Below are positions 7,842 through 15,483 of a DNA stretch of 28,330 nt, in pieces. The stretch comes from a virus, in IMG/VR virus record IMGVR_UViG_3300048691_000156, positions 1 to 28,330 of that record; one strand, written 5' to 3'. A program made the position numbers and the translations under genes. Position 1 is the first letter of the stretch, and the number at the start of each line of letters is the position of its first letter. The notes beneath the pieces were generated by a model, which worked only from the letters and a program-made list of their open reading frames with translations, was not told where the DNA came from and made no database searches.

Positions 7842-8149
7842 CAGACCAGCCCCTCATCTGCCGAGAACCCAGCTTCGATCTTCAGGGCCATCAGCAGCTC
7901 GCGTGTTGGCAGCACCAGCGTCTGCTCGGGCATAGGCAGTTCCGGGCTGTCCAGCCCCGCCGCCGCCTGGATGACCAGCCACTCGGCGCGCGACCCCAGC
8001 GCACGCCGCGCGGCGAGCGTCAGGTCCAGTGCCTCATCGGGCTTGGTGCGGTAGCGGATCGCGGGCGCCGCCGGACCAGCCCGCTCCGCGAACTCTCGCA
8101 CCAGCAAGAACAGCCGGTGGAACCGCTGGTCGCTGTCCCGCATGCTCAT
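7841..8149 (-). CDS. Small protein following the tail fibre, 102 aa
   Basis: The start MSMRDSDQRFHRLF at 8149 overlaps the tail-fibre stop as ATGA, which is why I prefer it to the longer frame reaching 8275. The protein is largely helical (RLFLLVREFAERAG, ALDLTLAARRALGSRAEWLV) and has no recognised motif. Its place directly after a long tail fibre would suit a fibre chaperone or assembly protein, but this is position only. Confidence 0.6.
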   Translation of the reverse strand: MSMRDSDQRFHRLFLLVREFAERAGPAAPAIRYRTKPDEALDLTLAARRALGSRAEWLVIQAAAGLDSPELPMPEQTLVLPTRELLMALKIEAGFSADEGLV

Positions 8150-11100
8150 GACCGGCAGATGGCGCCGTGGATGTTGGCTCCGCAGACGCCTGCGGCGACC
8201 AACGCAGAAGTCCCCGTTGCGCCGACTTGGCAGATCGTGAAAATGCAGCCGTTTTTGGGCACACGGGCCGTCCATGTCACGCCGTCAGGCGATGTCCACA
8301 CGGCGCCGCTTGTCATGAGGCCCGATGTTGCGAACCCGCCGATGATCCATTTCGATGTCGCCCACTCGACCGCGCACATCCGGCCGCATGGAACAGTCCT
8401 GCGCACCCAGTTGATTCCATCGACAGTCGTGAGCACCACGCCGGCCGTGTTCTTGCCAGCGCTGGATGTGCCGACCGCCACGCCCATCGAACCGTTCCAC
8501 TTGATGTCGTTGATCGCGCCGATGCCCGTGGGCAGCGTGCAGCGGACCCAATTCACCATGTCGCTGGACACGATGATGGCCCCGGCCATCGCCGACTTGG
8601 CCGTGCTCATGCCCCCAGCAATCCAAAGGCCGAGGCTGGGCGCCCACTCGATCGCGTTCAGTCCGCCCGAAATGGCCTCGATCGCAGAAGAGTTTTGGTT
8701 AATCCACGCAGACCCATCGACGGACGACATCACGTATGGACCCGCCGCGCTGTTCATTCCAACCCCAAGGAACATCGTCCCGTTCCATGCCGCGTCCGAG
8801 AGGATGCCGCCCGTGCTGCTTTCGGTCCAGCTCACGCCGTCTGGCGAAATGAACGCCGACCCGTTGTGCAGCCCTCCACCAGACCGCTCCCCTACCGCGC
8901 ACCAGGTGGCCCCGGTAAATACCACGGCGTTGAGCTTGCCGATTTTCGTGTTCGCGGATGTCGTGAAGATCTTGCTCGGCCAGGTCAGGCCGCCGTCGGT
9001 GCTGGTCATGATCACGCCGTTGGCCGCGCCATCGGCGTCTCGGGCGAGAGTGGCACCAACAAGGATCGACTTCGCCCCGCCAAAATCCGAGCCCGTCAAG
9101 ACGCTCGTTTCGGCGACGTGGTCAACAATCGAAACCCAGTTGATGCCCGTCGCGGCGGCTGTCGTGAACTTGACCGTCGTGCTCCAGTCGGATGCTCCGC
9201 CGGCTTCGCCGATGTGCCGCACGCGTACGTAGTAAGCCGTGGACTCGACAAGACCGGCTGGGCGCCACGTCGGCAGGCTGGTGTTTGCCGAAAAGGCGAT
9301 GGTCGAGAAGTCCGCCAGCTTCGACACCTGCCACTCTGTTCGAAGCGGCTTGTCGATGCCGCTGGACACGAACACGCTGCATGAGAGCGCTACACCGGTG
9401 TCCATGTTCGCCGCCAAATTTGACGGGTAGGTGATGGCCGGCTTCGCGGTGAGCAACCAGGTGAACTGGACCGGATCTGACCACGGCGATGACCCCGCCA
9501 GCACGCCGTTCTTGCGCATCCGCAGGAAGTAGGTTCCGCGGGGCAGGAACGGCGGCTGCCAGACGGTCTGGTTCGCGACATCGCCGGACACCTGGGCGAC
9601 GATGGTGTTGGCGGCAAATGTCAGGGCCGTGGCTACTTGCCAGTCTGCAGATGCGGGGGCGTCTTCTCCGGCCGCCATCGCGAACTCGGAAGAGATGAAC
9701 GGGCCTCGCACGCCAGTGGCTGCAGGAATTGGTGAAGTGATCCTGGGTTTTGCGACGATAGGCGTGGTTGCGCCGGTCGTGAACTGCGCAGTGGCAGACC
9801 AGGGGCCAGCGCCCATCATGTTGCCGACTTGCTGAACGCGCACGTAGTAGGTCGTGCTGTACGCCAGCGGGGTGGCCGGCGTCCACGAGGTCAGGTCGGT
9901 GGTGCTGTTCGTGGACGATGCCGCGATCGCGGCAAAGGTGGGGGACAGCGACGCCTCCCAGTTGCTCCACTTGTGCGTGTCGATGACATCGGTGACAACA
10001 AACGGCGTACAGGCGAAGCGCGGCTGCGCAGCGATGCCCGTCGCCCCCGATGCCGGGTAGAGCAGCACCGGCTGGGTGATCGCAGGCTTCGCGTGCGTCG
10101 AAAACCTCACTGGCTCAGACCACTCGGACACTTCGACCGGACCGTGGAACATCGCCCGCACGTAGAAGGTCGCGCTGTACGGCAGCGCCGGGGTAGACCA
10201 GGCCAGCTTGTTGACCGTGTCTTGCTCCACGCGGGCGAACAGGCTCTCGAACGTGGGCGACATCGAGACTTGGTAGCTCGTCGATGTGTGCGCAGATGCC
10301 CCGCCCATGACGGTGAATGGGCGCAGATTGATTGTCGTGATCGGCGATGCGCCGATCGCCTCATCCAGCGGCAGCGAGATGATCGGCGGGGTGATCGTCG
10401 CTGTGCTGGAGATGGTCCGCTTGTGCCGGATGCGCAAGCCGTTGATCGACAGGTCCATCGAGTAGAAGGTTTCAAGGGCCGATGCGGGCGAGTCCGTGAA
10501 CACGATCGGGATCGTCACGCGGCCGGCCCCGTTTGCCACACGCGATGCAAGCGACCCGACGCCGAAGCGCATGCCGTTGGCCACGTCGTTCAGGTCGGCG
10601 ATCATCACCAGCTCGCCCGGACGAAGCCCGGACACCACGACGGCGGCGACGGCCATGCTCGCGGCCCCTGGCGCGCTGGTGGCGTCTGGCAGCAGCATCG
10701 GGGCGACATCGGTTCCGGTGCCGCTGATGTGCGCGGGTGTGAGCGTGATGTTCGCCGCGCGGATGCTGGTCATCACCGGCGCGGGGATCGGGTTGAGCAG
10801 CACCCAGTCGGTGCCGTCGAACTCGAAGTCCGCGAGCATGCCGGCCGCCAGCCGCCCGTAGTCCGGGTCGGCCTTTTTCCCGTCCGATCCGTAGAGCTTG
10901 ATGGGCATCGGCAGCAGCGAGCCGACCGCCAGCGTCGTCGCGCCTGTGTTCGTCGCATGGATCTGCCCGACAACGCGGGCGAACACCTCCAGCGAGGGCT
11001 CAACGTCCACCGCGAGCGAGTACCCGGCACCGGACCCAGTCGTGAGGCCCGACGTGTACGCCTGGACCGACAAGTCCGCCTTGCGGGCAAAGCTGGCATG

Positions 11101-11628
11101 GGCGTGCGGGTCGCGGTCGTGCTCGCCCTGCAGCGCGATGAACGGGGCGGCATTGGGGTCAATCTGCACCGTGACCGAGCCGTTCGGCACGCCGGACAGC
11201 GTCATGCCGAAGGCGATCAGGTAATCGAAGTCGCCGCGAACGAGGATCGGGTGGGAGGCATCCGGGCTGCTGTAGACCGCGAACAGCACGCCGCCTGCAT
11301 CTGGGTCACCCGCAAACAGGCCCATTTCGCACGCGGTGTAGGACTGCGAGGCCGACGGGATCGCCGGGAACGATGCCGCGACACGCGCGGTAGCGGCAGG
11401 CGCTGTGCCAGCGATGTTCGTGGCCGACACCCGCTCGACACGCGACACCAGGTCGGTCTGGCTGGCCTGAGGTTCATACGCCGCGCGACCGAGCGCAACG
11501 TGCGTGACCGTCAGCCGTAGGCCCATGCCATCGGCAGAGATAGCGGCAGCGCGGCCGGCGTCGGTGATCGTCAGAGTTAGGGAGGTTGTCATGGTCGGCG
11601 GGCTGCTGCTGGTGTGCAGCATCGTCAC
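8146..11628 (-). CDS. Large tail fibre with FnIII-like repeats and C-terminal BNR-like propeller
   Basis: This virion protein probably binds the host surface. Residues about 13-200 resemble phage tail-collar fibre N termini (SLTLTITDAGRAAAISADG, ALGRAAYEP, FDYLIAFGMTLSG). Between about 420 and 870 lie four fibronectin-type-III-like units, each with a T.Y.VS/QVS...F strand, a W.P, a YYVR strand and W..... near the end, separated by KPAITYP-type linkers. Residues about 875-1160 form a run of BNR/Asp-box-like blades (TSTDGGLTW, ISPDGVSWTE, SSVDGSAWIN, SSDMVNWVR, TTVDGINWVR, TSPDGVTWT), as in sialidase-like beta-propellers. The start is uncertain: GTG 11628, ATG 11622 or ATG 11592 (MTTSLTLT). I used the longest because AAAGAG lies about 15 bases upstream of it. 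It is the first gene of the leftward operon. Confidence 0.8.
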   Translation of the reverse strand: MTMLHTSSSPPTMTTSLTLTITDAGRAAAISADGMGLRLTVTHVALGRAAYEPQASQTDLVSRVERVSATNIAGTAPAATARVAASFPAIPSASQSYTACEMGLFAGDPDAGGVLFAVYSSPDASHPILVRGDFDYLIAFGMTLSGVPNGSVTVQIDPNAAPFIALQGEHDRDPHAHASFARKADLSVQAYTSGLTTGSGAGYSLAVDVEPSLEVFARVVGQIHATNTGATTLAVGSLLPMPIKLYGSDGKKADPDYGRLAAGMLADFEFDGTDWVLLNPIPAPVMTSIRAANITLTPAHISGTGTDVAPMLLPDATSAPGAASMAVAAVVVSGLRPGELVMIADLNDVANGMRFGVGSLASRVANGAGRVTIPIVFTDSPASALETFYSMDLSINGLRIRHKRTISSTATITPPIISLPLDEAIGASPITTINLRPFTVMGGASAHTSTSYQVSMSPTFESLFARVEQDTVNKLAWSTPALPYSATFYVRAMFHGPVEVSEWSEPVRFSTHAKPAITQPVLLYPASGATGIAAQPRFACTPFVVTDVIDTHKWSNWEASLSPTFAAIAASSTNSTTDLTSWTPATPLAYSTTYYVRVQQVGNMMGAGPWSATAQFTTGATTPIVAKPRITSPIPAATGVRGPFISSEFAMAAGEDAPASADWQVATALTFAANTIVAQVSGDVANQTVWQPPFLPRGTYFLRMRKNGVLAGSSPWSDPVQFTWLLTAKPAITYPSNLAANMDTGVALSCSVFVSSGIDKPLRTEWQVSKLADFSTIAFSANTSLPTWRPAGLVESTAYYVRVRHIGEAGGASDWSTTVKFTTAAATGINWVSIVDHVAETSVLTGSDFGGAKSILVGATLARDADGAANGVIMTSTDGGLTWPSKIFTTSANTKIGKLNAVVFTGATWCAVGERSGGGLHNGSAFISPDGVSWTESSTGGILSDAAWNGTMFLGVGMNSAAGPYVMSSVDGSAWINQNSSAIEAISGGLNAIEWAPSLGLWIAGGMSTAKSAMAGAIIVSSDMVNWVRCTLPTGIGAINDIKWNGSMGVAVGTSSAGKNTAGVVLTTVDGINWVRRTVPCGRMCAVEWATSKWIIGGFATSGLMTSGAVWTSPDGVTWTARVPKNGCIFTICQVGATGTSALVAAGVCGANIHGAICRS

Positions 11629-11674
11629 GCCGAGTTAATGCTCTTTTTTGTACTTTTTCCTTCTTTCCGGTTCT

Positions 11675-11721
11675 GTTTTTCTGGTTTTCTGGCTATGATT
11701 CGGGCTCGAAATCCAGAAAAC
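11675..11721 (+). promoter_or_regulatory. Promoter/operator region with inverted repeat upstream of the 11739 operon
   Basis: GTTTTCTGG (11684-11692) and its exact complement CCAGAAAAC (11713-11721) flank a -10-like TATGAT (11694-11699). A further half-site GTTTTTCTGG lies at 11675-11684. The region is AT-rich against a GC-rich genome and lies between divergent operons. An inverted repeat around a -10 box is typical of a repressor operator. I found no convincing -35, so an activator or an extended -10 may be used. Confidence 0.45.
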
Positions 11722-11738
11722 AACACCGGAAGCACGCA

Positions 11739-12215
11739 ATGAAATCCACTGGGAAACCCATGGCGCAGTCGGCGGCCATGGCAATGGTCCGAGCAAAATC
11801 AGATCGAACGAAAGACGGCCACCGCGTCTGGAAAGGCGCAATCAACAAGAGAGGTTCGCCGAAGATGCGCGTTGGCACCGGCCGCAGCGTGCTGTCTGCA
11901 CGAAAGGTGGTCTACGAGATGATCAACGGCCCAGTGCCTGATCGGCATCGCGTCATGCCCTCGTGCCACTGCCACGGCTGCGTCGAGCCGTCGCACCTGG
12001 TGGCCGTCCCCATGGCGGGCCTGTTCGTCTGGCTTGCGCAGCGTGGCGCACTGGACACGATCAAGAACGAAGCCGCCCGCCTGAAAGCAGCGAACCGCCG
12101 CCGCACGGCGCCGTTTGCCGAGAGTGATAGTGATCGTCCGCTGGTGTCTGCTGCATCGATCTTCAGCTTTGGCGCGGCGCTGGGGCGCCAGCAGCGCGCA
12201 GAGGTGGTGCGATGA
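11739..12215 (+). CDS. HNH-type zinc-finger protein, 158 aa
   Basis: Residues 45-90 carry an HNH-nuclease-like core: VLSARKVVYEMINGPVPDRH, then PSCHCHGCVEPSHL, matching the pattern of phage HNH endonucleases (C.N..CVNP.HL) with Cys76, 78, 81 and His86 placed as zinc ligands. The usual Asn is Glu/Ser here, so catalysis is uncertain. A basic N terminus may bind DNA, and the C-terminal segment (about 130-158) looks like a regulator tail. I chose ATG 11739 because GGAAG lies upstream; a longer frame from 11586 has no support. It is the first gene of the rightward operon that ends with the Cas12-like gene. Confidence 0.6.
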   Translation: MKSTGKPMAQSAAMAMVRAKSDRTKDGHRVWKGAINKRGSPKMRVGTGRSVLSARKVVYEMINGPVPDRHRVMPSCHCHGCVEPSHLVAVPMAGLFVWLAQRGALDTIKNEAARLKAANRRRTAPFAESDSDRPLVSAASIFSFGAALGRQQRAEVVR

Positions 12216-12496
12216 GCCTGGCAGCGAAAGAAATCGCTCATTACGAAGCGAACATGGCTGTGATCGAAGTTGGCGCGACCCTGCGGCACAAGAAGACGAT
12301 CTGGACCGTCACCCGCTACGTTTGCCACGCGCGCCGCGAAGGCAGGGTCGCATTGACGCTGGTGTCTGGCAAAAAAACGATCAAGCTGAATGTGCCCATC
12401 TGCCACACCGGTCCAGTGCTCGCAGATCTTGACCTGACCCCTGTCGCGCTGGCGCCTACGCAGTGCGAGTTTTTCAACGAAGGCGGTGCCGCATGA
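12212..12496 (+). CDS. Hypothetical protein, 94 aa
   Basis: A small beta-rich protein with EVGATLRHKKTIWTVTRYV and GRVALTLVSGKKTIKLNVPI; this layout resembles small phage SH3-like or nucleic-acid-binding barrels, but I cannot name a family. The ATG overlaps the preceding stop as ATGA, with GAGGTGG upstream, and its own stop overlaps the next ATG, so it is co-translated with its neighbours. Confidence 0.6.
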   Translation: MSLAAKEIAHYEANMAVIEVGATLRHKKTIWTVTRYVCHARREGRVALTLVSGKKTIKLNVPICHTGPVLADLDLTPVALAPTQCEFFNEGGAA

Positions 12497-12846
12497 GGCT
12501 CGCTGCCAAGATCACCCCCTGGCGCGAGAACTGGGAGCAAGACCCTGCCGTCACGTTCAAGTCCATCGCGGAGGAGGTTGGATGTTCCGCGCAATCCATC
12601 TCGAACTTCGCGATGAGGCACGGATGGACCACCAGCGAAGCTGTTGTCAAGGCCCGGCGCCAGTTGCATTTCGTGCCCCGGGCAGCAGGCAGCAGCCTCC
12701 GGCAAGACCTGTCCATGATCAAGCCGGTGGAGAACACAGCTTGGCCGAGCATCTGGGCGGTTGCTGGGGATGGTGCAGTCGCTACCGGATTTCCAGAGCG
12801 CGATAGCGCAGATGCAGATGCAGGCATGGAGGAGGCCGCATGCTGA
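12493..12846 (+). CDS. Small helix-turn-helix protein, 117 aa
   Basis: Residues about 17-47 (DPAVTFKSIAEEVGCSAQSI, then SNFAMRHGW) read as a helix-turn-helix of the kind found in small phage DNA-binding proteins and terminase-like small subunits. The remainder is poorly structured, ending in an acidic tail. The start at 12493 overlaps the preceding stop (ATGA). Its stop lies 4 bases inside the methyltransferase start. It is a candidate for the local regulator of this operon, a role inferred from the motif alone. Confidence 0.55.
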   Translation: MRLAAKITPWRENWEQDPAVTFKSIAEEVGCSAQSISNFAMRHGWTTSEAVVKARRQLHFVPRAAGSSLRQDLSMIKPVENTAWPSIWAVAGDGAVATGFPERDSADADAGMEEAAC

Positions 12847-14414
12847 ATGCACAACACCCGCTCATGCTGGACGACAATCTGGTCATCGACCTTTTCGCTG
12901 GCGGCGGTGGCGCCAGCACCGGGATCGAGGCGGCCATCGGGCGGCCCGTGGACATCGCGGTGAACCACAACCCTGAAGCCATCGCCATGCACCAGGCGAA
13001 CCACCCGCAGACGCGCCACTTCTGCGAAAGCGTATGGGACGTGTGCCCGCGAACGGTCACCCAGGGCCGCCCCATCGCACTGCTGCACGCATCGCCGGAT
13101 TGCACGCACTTCTCGCAAGCCAAGGGCGGCCAGCCCCGCGACCGGGCGATCCGCTCGCTGTCGTGGGTCGTCCACCGCTGGGCCGGCGCTGTGCGGCCAA
13201 AGGTCATCACGCTGGAGAACGTCGAGCAGATCCTGACCTGGTCGCCGCTGGTCGCTAAGCGGTGCCCGGACACCGGTCGTGTGATGAAGACCTGCGGCGG
13301 CGTCGCTGAACCGGGCGAGCGCGTGCCGGTTGACCAGCAGTACCTTGTGCCGTGCAAGCGCCGCAAGGGCCGCAACTGGGGCCACTTCGTCGAAGGACTA
13401 CGCCGCATGGGCTACGTAGTGCAGTGGCGCAAGATCATCGCCGCCGACTTCGGCGCGCCGACAACCCGCGAGCGGCTGTTCTTGGTCGCGCGCTGTGATG
13501 GCCTGCCAATCGTCTGGCCCGAACCGACGCACCACCGCAAGCCGGCGCGTGGTCAGCGCAAATGGAAGGCCGCAGCCAGCGTGATGGACTGGTCGATTCC
13601 GTGCCCGTCGATCTTCACCAGATCCAAACCGCTGGCCGAGGCCACGCTGAAGCGCATCGCCCGTGGCGTCCAGAAGTTCGTGGTCGAGTCGGGTGCCCCG
13701 TTCATCGTGCCGATCGCGAACTGGAGCCGAGACGGAAGCCACCGCATCACCGAGCAGCTGCGCACGATCACCTGCAAGCCGGATGGAGGCAGCATGGCAG
13801 TGGTAGTTCCAACGCTGGTGCAGACCGGCTACGGCGAAGCGCCGGGCCAGAAGCCGCGCTCGCTGGACATCAGCGCCCCGCTTGGGACGGTAGTGGCTGG
13901 AGGCGCCAAGCACGCCCTTGTCAGCGCGTACCTCGCCACGCTGCGCCACCACAGCACCGGCACGCCAGCAGATGCGCCGCTGACCACCATCGCAGCCGGC
14001 GGCAAGCACCACGCCTTGGTGCAGACCACCCTCGCCCCGGCAGATGAGGCAAACGCGCTGCGTGTCGCCGCGTTCCTGGTCACGTACTACGGTGCCGGCC
14101 AGCCGGTTGACTTGCGTGACCCGATGGACACCGTGACCACCCGCGACCGCCTCGCCCTGGTCACCGTCGTGGTGCGCGGCGTGCCGCACGTCATCGTGGA
14201 CATCGGCCTGCGGATGCTGGCGCCACGCGAGCTTTTCGGCGCCCAGGGCTTCCCGGACGACTACATCATCGACCGCACGGCCGAAGGCAAGTCGATCACC
14301 CGAACTGCGCAGATCCGCATGTGCGGCAACAGCGTCTCCCCGGCACCGATGCGAGCCATCGTCGCGGCCAACTACCCATTCCCGGCACAGGCTGCCAATC
14401 GCAAGACCGCATGA
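12840..14414 (+). CDS. DNA cytosine-C5 methyltransferase
   Basis: It methylates cytosine C5 in DNA using S-adenosylmethionine. Motif I is DLFAGGGGASTGIEAA (residues 17-32). The catalytic-cysteine motif IV is SPDCTHFSQAKG (about 84-95), the variant of PPCQ seen in a phage-rich subfamily. Motif VI is LENVEQ, motif VIII-like is WRKIIAADFGAPTTRERLFLVA, and motif IX/X is ELFGAQGFPDDYIID plus RMCGNSVSP. Between about 315 and 430 there are three copies of a P.L.T..AGG.KHALV-type unit, probably in the target-recognition region. GGAGGAGG precedes the ATG at 12840, which overlaps the previous gene by 7 bp. No restriction enzyme is next to it, so protection of phage DNA is the likely job. Confidence 0.9.
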   Translation: MLNAQHPLMLDDNLVIDLFAGGGGASTGIEAAIGRPVDIAVNHNPEAIAMHQANHPQTRHFCESVWDVCPRTVTQGRPIALLHASPDCTHFSQAKGGQPRDRAIRSLSWVVHRWAGAVRPKVITLENVEQILTWSPLVAKRCPDTGRVMKTCGGVAEPGERVPVDQQYLVPCKRRKGRNWGHFVEGLRRMGYVVQWRKIIAADFGAPTTRERLFLVARCDGLPIVWPEPTHHRKPARGQRKWKAAASVMDWSIPCPSIFTRSKPLAEATLKRIARGVQKFVVESGAPFIVPIANWSRDGSHRITEQLRTITCKPDGGSMAVVVPTLVQTGYGEAPGQKPRSLDISAPLGTVVAGGAKHALVSAYLATLRHHSTGTPADAPLTTIAAGGKHHALVQTTLAPADEANALRVAAFLVTYYGAGQPVDLRDPMDTVTTRDRLALVTVVVRGVPHVIVDIGLRMLAPRELFGAQGFPDDYIIDRTAEGKSITRTAQIRMCGNSVSPAPMRAIVAANYPFPAQAANRKTA

Positions 14415-14920
14415 CCACCATGACGAACCAATTCGAGATGCAATCCCAATCCGCTGAAACCGAAGCCCCGGCATGGGCATTGATCACACGATGGCAGGAC
14501 ATGGTCGGCAAGACCGTGCGCTCCGTGGTCGAGTTCTCCGGCGGCGCTCATGGTGCCTGCACTGTCATCGTTTTTGAAGACCTGTCGTTTGCCGGGCTGG
14601 TCAACGAGGGCGGGGAGGAGGATGGGGTGGTCGATCTGTGCCGCTGGTACCGCTCGACCAAGCCGACGATTCTCGATTTCATCTCACCGGATGAGGCGCT
14701 GGACATCGGGCTGATAAACCATGGGCAGTTCGAGCGCCTGAGAGCCAAGGAGCAAGAAGCCCAGCAAAAGGCTACTCAGGAAGAAATCCGGCTGCTGCAG
14801 ATCAAGCTGGAACAGCTCAAGGGCAAGGCGGACAGCATGTCAGTGCTGAAACGGGCACATGCTCAGGTCTGCCTGGATGCGATCGAGTCACAGGCTGACC
14901 AAGGAGGCTCCAATGGCTGA
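14411..14920 (+). CDS. Hypothetical protein with C-terminal coiled coil, 169 aa
   Basis: The ATG overlaps the methyltransferase stop (ATGA). Residues about 30-105 may form a small beta-rich domain (GKTVRSVVEFSGGAHGACTV, then WYRSTKPTILDFISPDEALD). From about 108 to 150 the sequence is a strongly charged heptad-like helix (FERLRAKEQEAQQKATQEEI onward), a probable coiled coil. I do not recognise the family. It lies between the C5 methyltransferase and the small genes before the Cas12-like gene. Confidence 0.6.
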   Translation: MTTMTNQFEMQSQSAETEAPAWALITRWQDMVGKTVRSVVEFSGGAHGACTVIVFEDLSFAGLVNEGGEEDGVVDLCRWYRSTKPTILDFISPDEALDIGLINHGQFERLRAKEQEAQQKATQEEIRLLQIKLEQLKGKADSMSVLKRAHAQVCLDAIESQADQGGSNG

Positions 14921-15251
14921 TTCCAGTGAACCAAAAAGTGTCGCCTTGCAAATCATCGAACAGGGATCTGTCCGCGTGAATGCTGCACATGTCTACCGGG
15001 AGGAAGTGGGGATCATCTGCATTCACCTGGATTTGCACACCAAGCGTGCCCCTAGGCCGATGGTACACAGCGGGGAGGACGGCATCCCAACCCTGTCGTT
15101 TTTTGGTGGAGAGGAGTGCCTGCACCTCGACGAATCGAAGCCGATCGACAGCATGACCATCGTGAAAATCCCGGACTACGTAGGCTGGGAGGTTTTCGCG
15201 TGCGATGGGCCGTGGCGCTACACGCTGTCGCTGGTGCTGGTGTCGCCATGA
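14913..15251 (+). CDS. Hypothetical protein, 112 aa
   Basis: A very good RBS (AAGGAGG, 6 bases before the ATG at 14913) decides this start over the longer frame at 14859. The protein is beta-rich and acidic (GSVRVNAAHVYREEVGIICI, SMTIVKIPDYVGWEVFACDG). No family is recognised. It overlaps its neighbours by a few bases on both sides. A small acidic protein directly upstream of a CRISPR effector is worth remembering, but I see nothing that ties it to that function. Confidence 0.6.
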   Translation: MADSSEPKSVALQIIEQGSVRVNAAHVYREEVGIICIHLDLHTKRAPRPMVHSGEDGIPTLSFFGGEECLHLDESKPIDSMTIVKIPDYVGWEVFACDGPWRYTLSLVLVSP

Positions 15252-15472
15252 CCGACCAAGAACGCATCTACACCCTTCGTTCGGCCCTGCTTGCACTTGC
15301 TGCACGAAACGCATGGGTGGCCTTCGGCGAGTGTCGGGCATTCGATGCTCTTGGGTACGCAGGACCGATGCTGTCGGCGCTGGACGCGGATATTCTGGCC
15401 CGCCGAGCACTGTTGTCTACGGCAGATCAGACCGTGAACGCATCGCCCAGCACTGACACATCCAATAAATAG
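15248..15472 (+). CDS. Hypothetical protein, 74 aa
   Basis: Start MTDQERIYTLRSALLALAAR at 15248 overlaps the preceding stop as ATGA. It is mostly helical, with a polar C-terminal tail. It ends 11 bp before the Cas12-like start, so the two are probably co-transcribed. I do not recognise a family. Confidence 0.55.
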   Translation: MTDQERIYTLRSALLALAARNAWVAFGECRAFDALGYAGPMLSALDADILARRALLSTADQTVNASPSTDTSNK

Positions 15473-15483
15473 CAACAAGATCC

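Noticed and set aside
8150-8275. Longer start of the 7841-8149 gene at 8275
   Set aside because: It would overlap the tail fibre by 130 bp; the ATGA junction at 8149 is the pattern used throughout this operon.
7149-9384. Several + strand frames of 300-480 codons
   Set aside because: They are shadows of the SWIM-like gene, the 102-aa gene and the tail fibre, with no motif or RBS.
9829-11520. 563-codon open frame on + strand
   Set aside because: It is the antisense of the tail fibre, Arg/Gly/Asp-rich without domains; an effect of GC-rich codon use.
12474-14480. Leftward frames of 208-360 codons over the C5 methyltransferase
   Set aside because: Antisense shadows of a clearly conserved enzyme.
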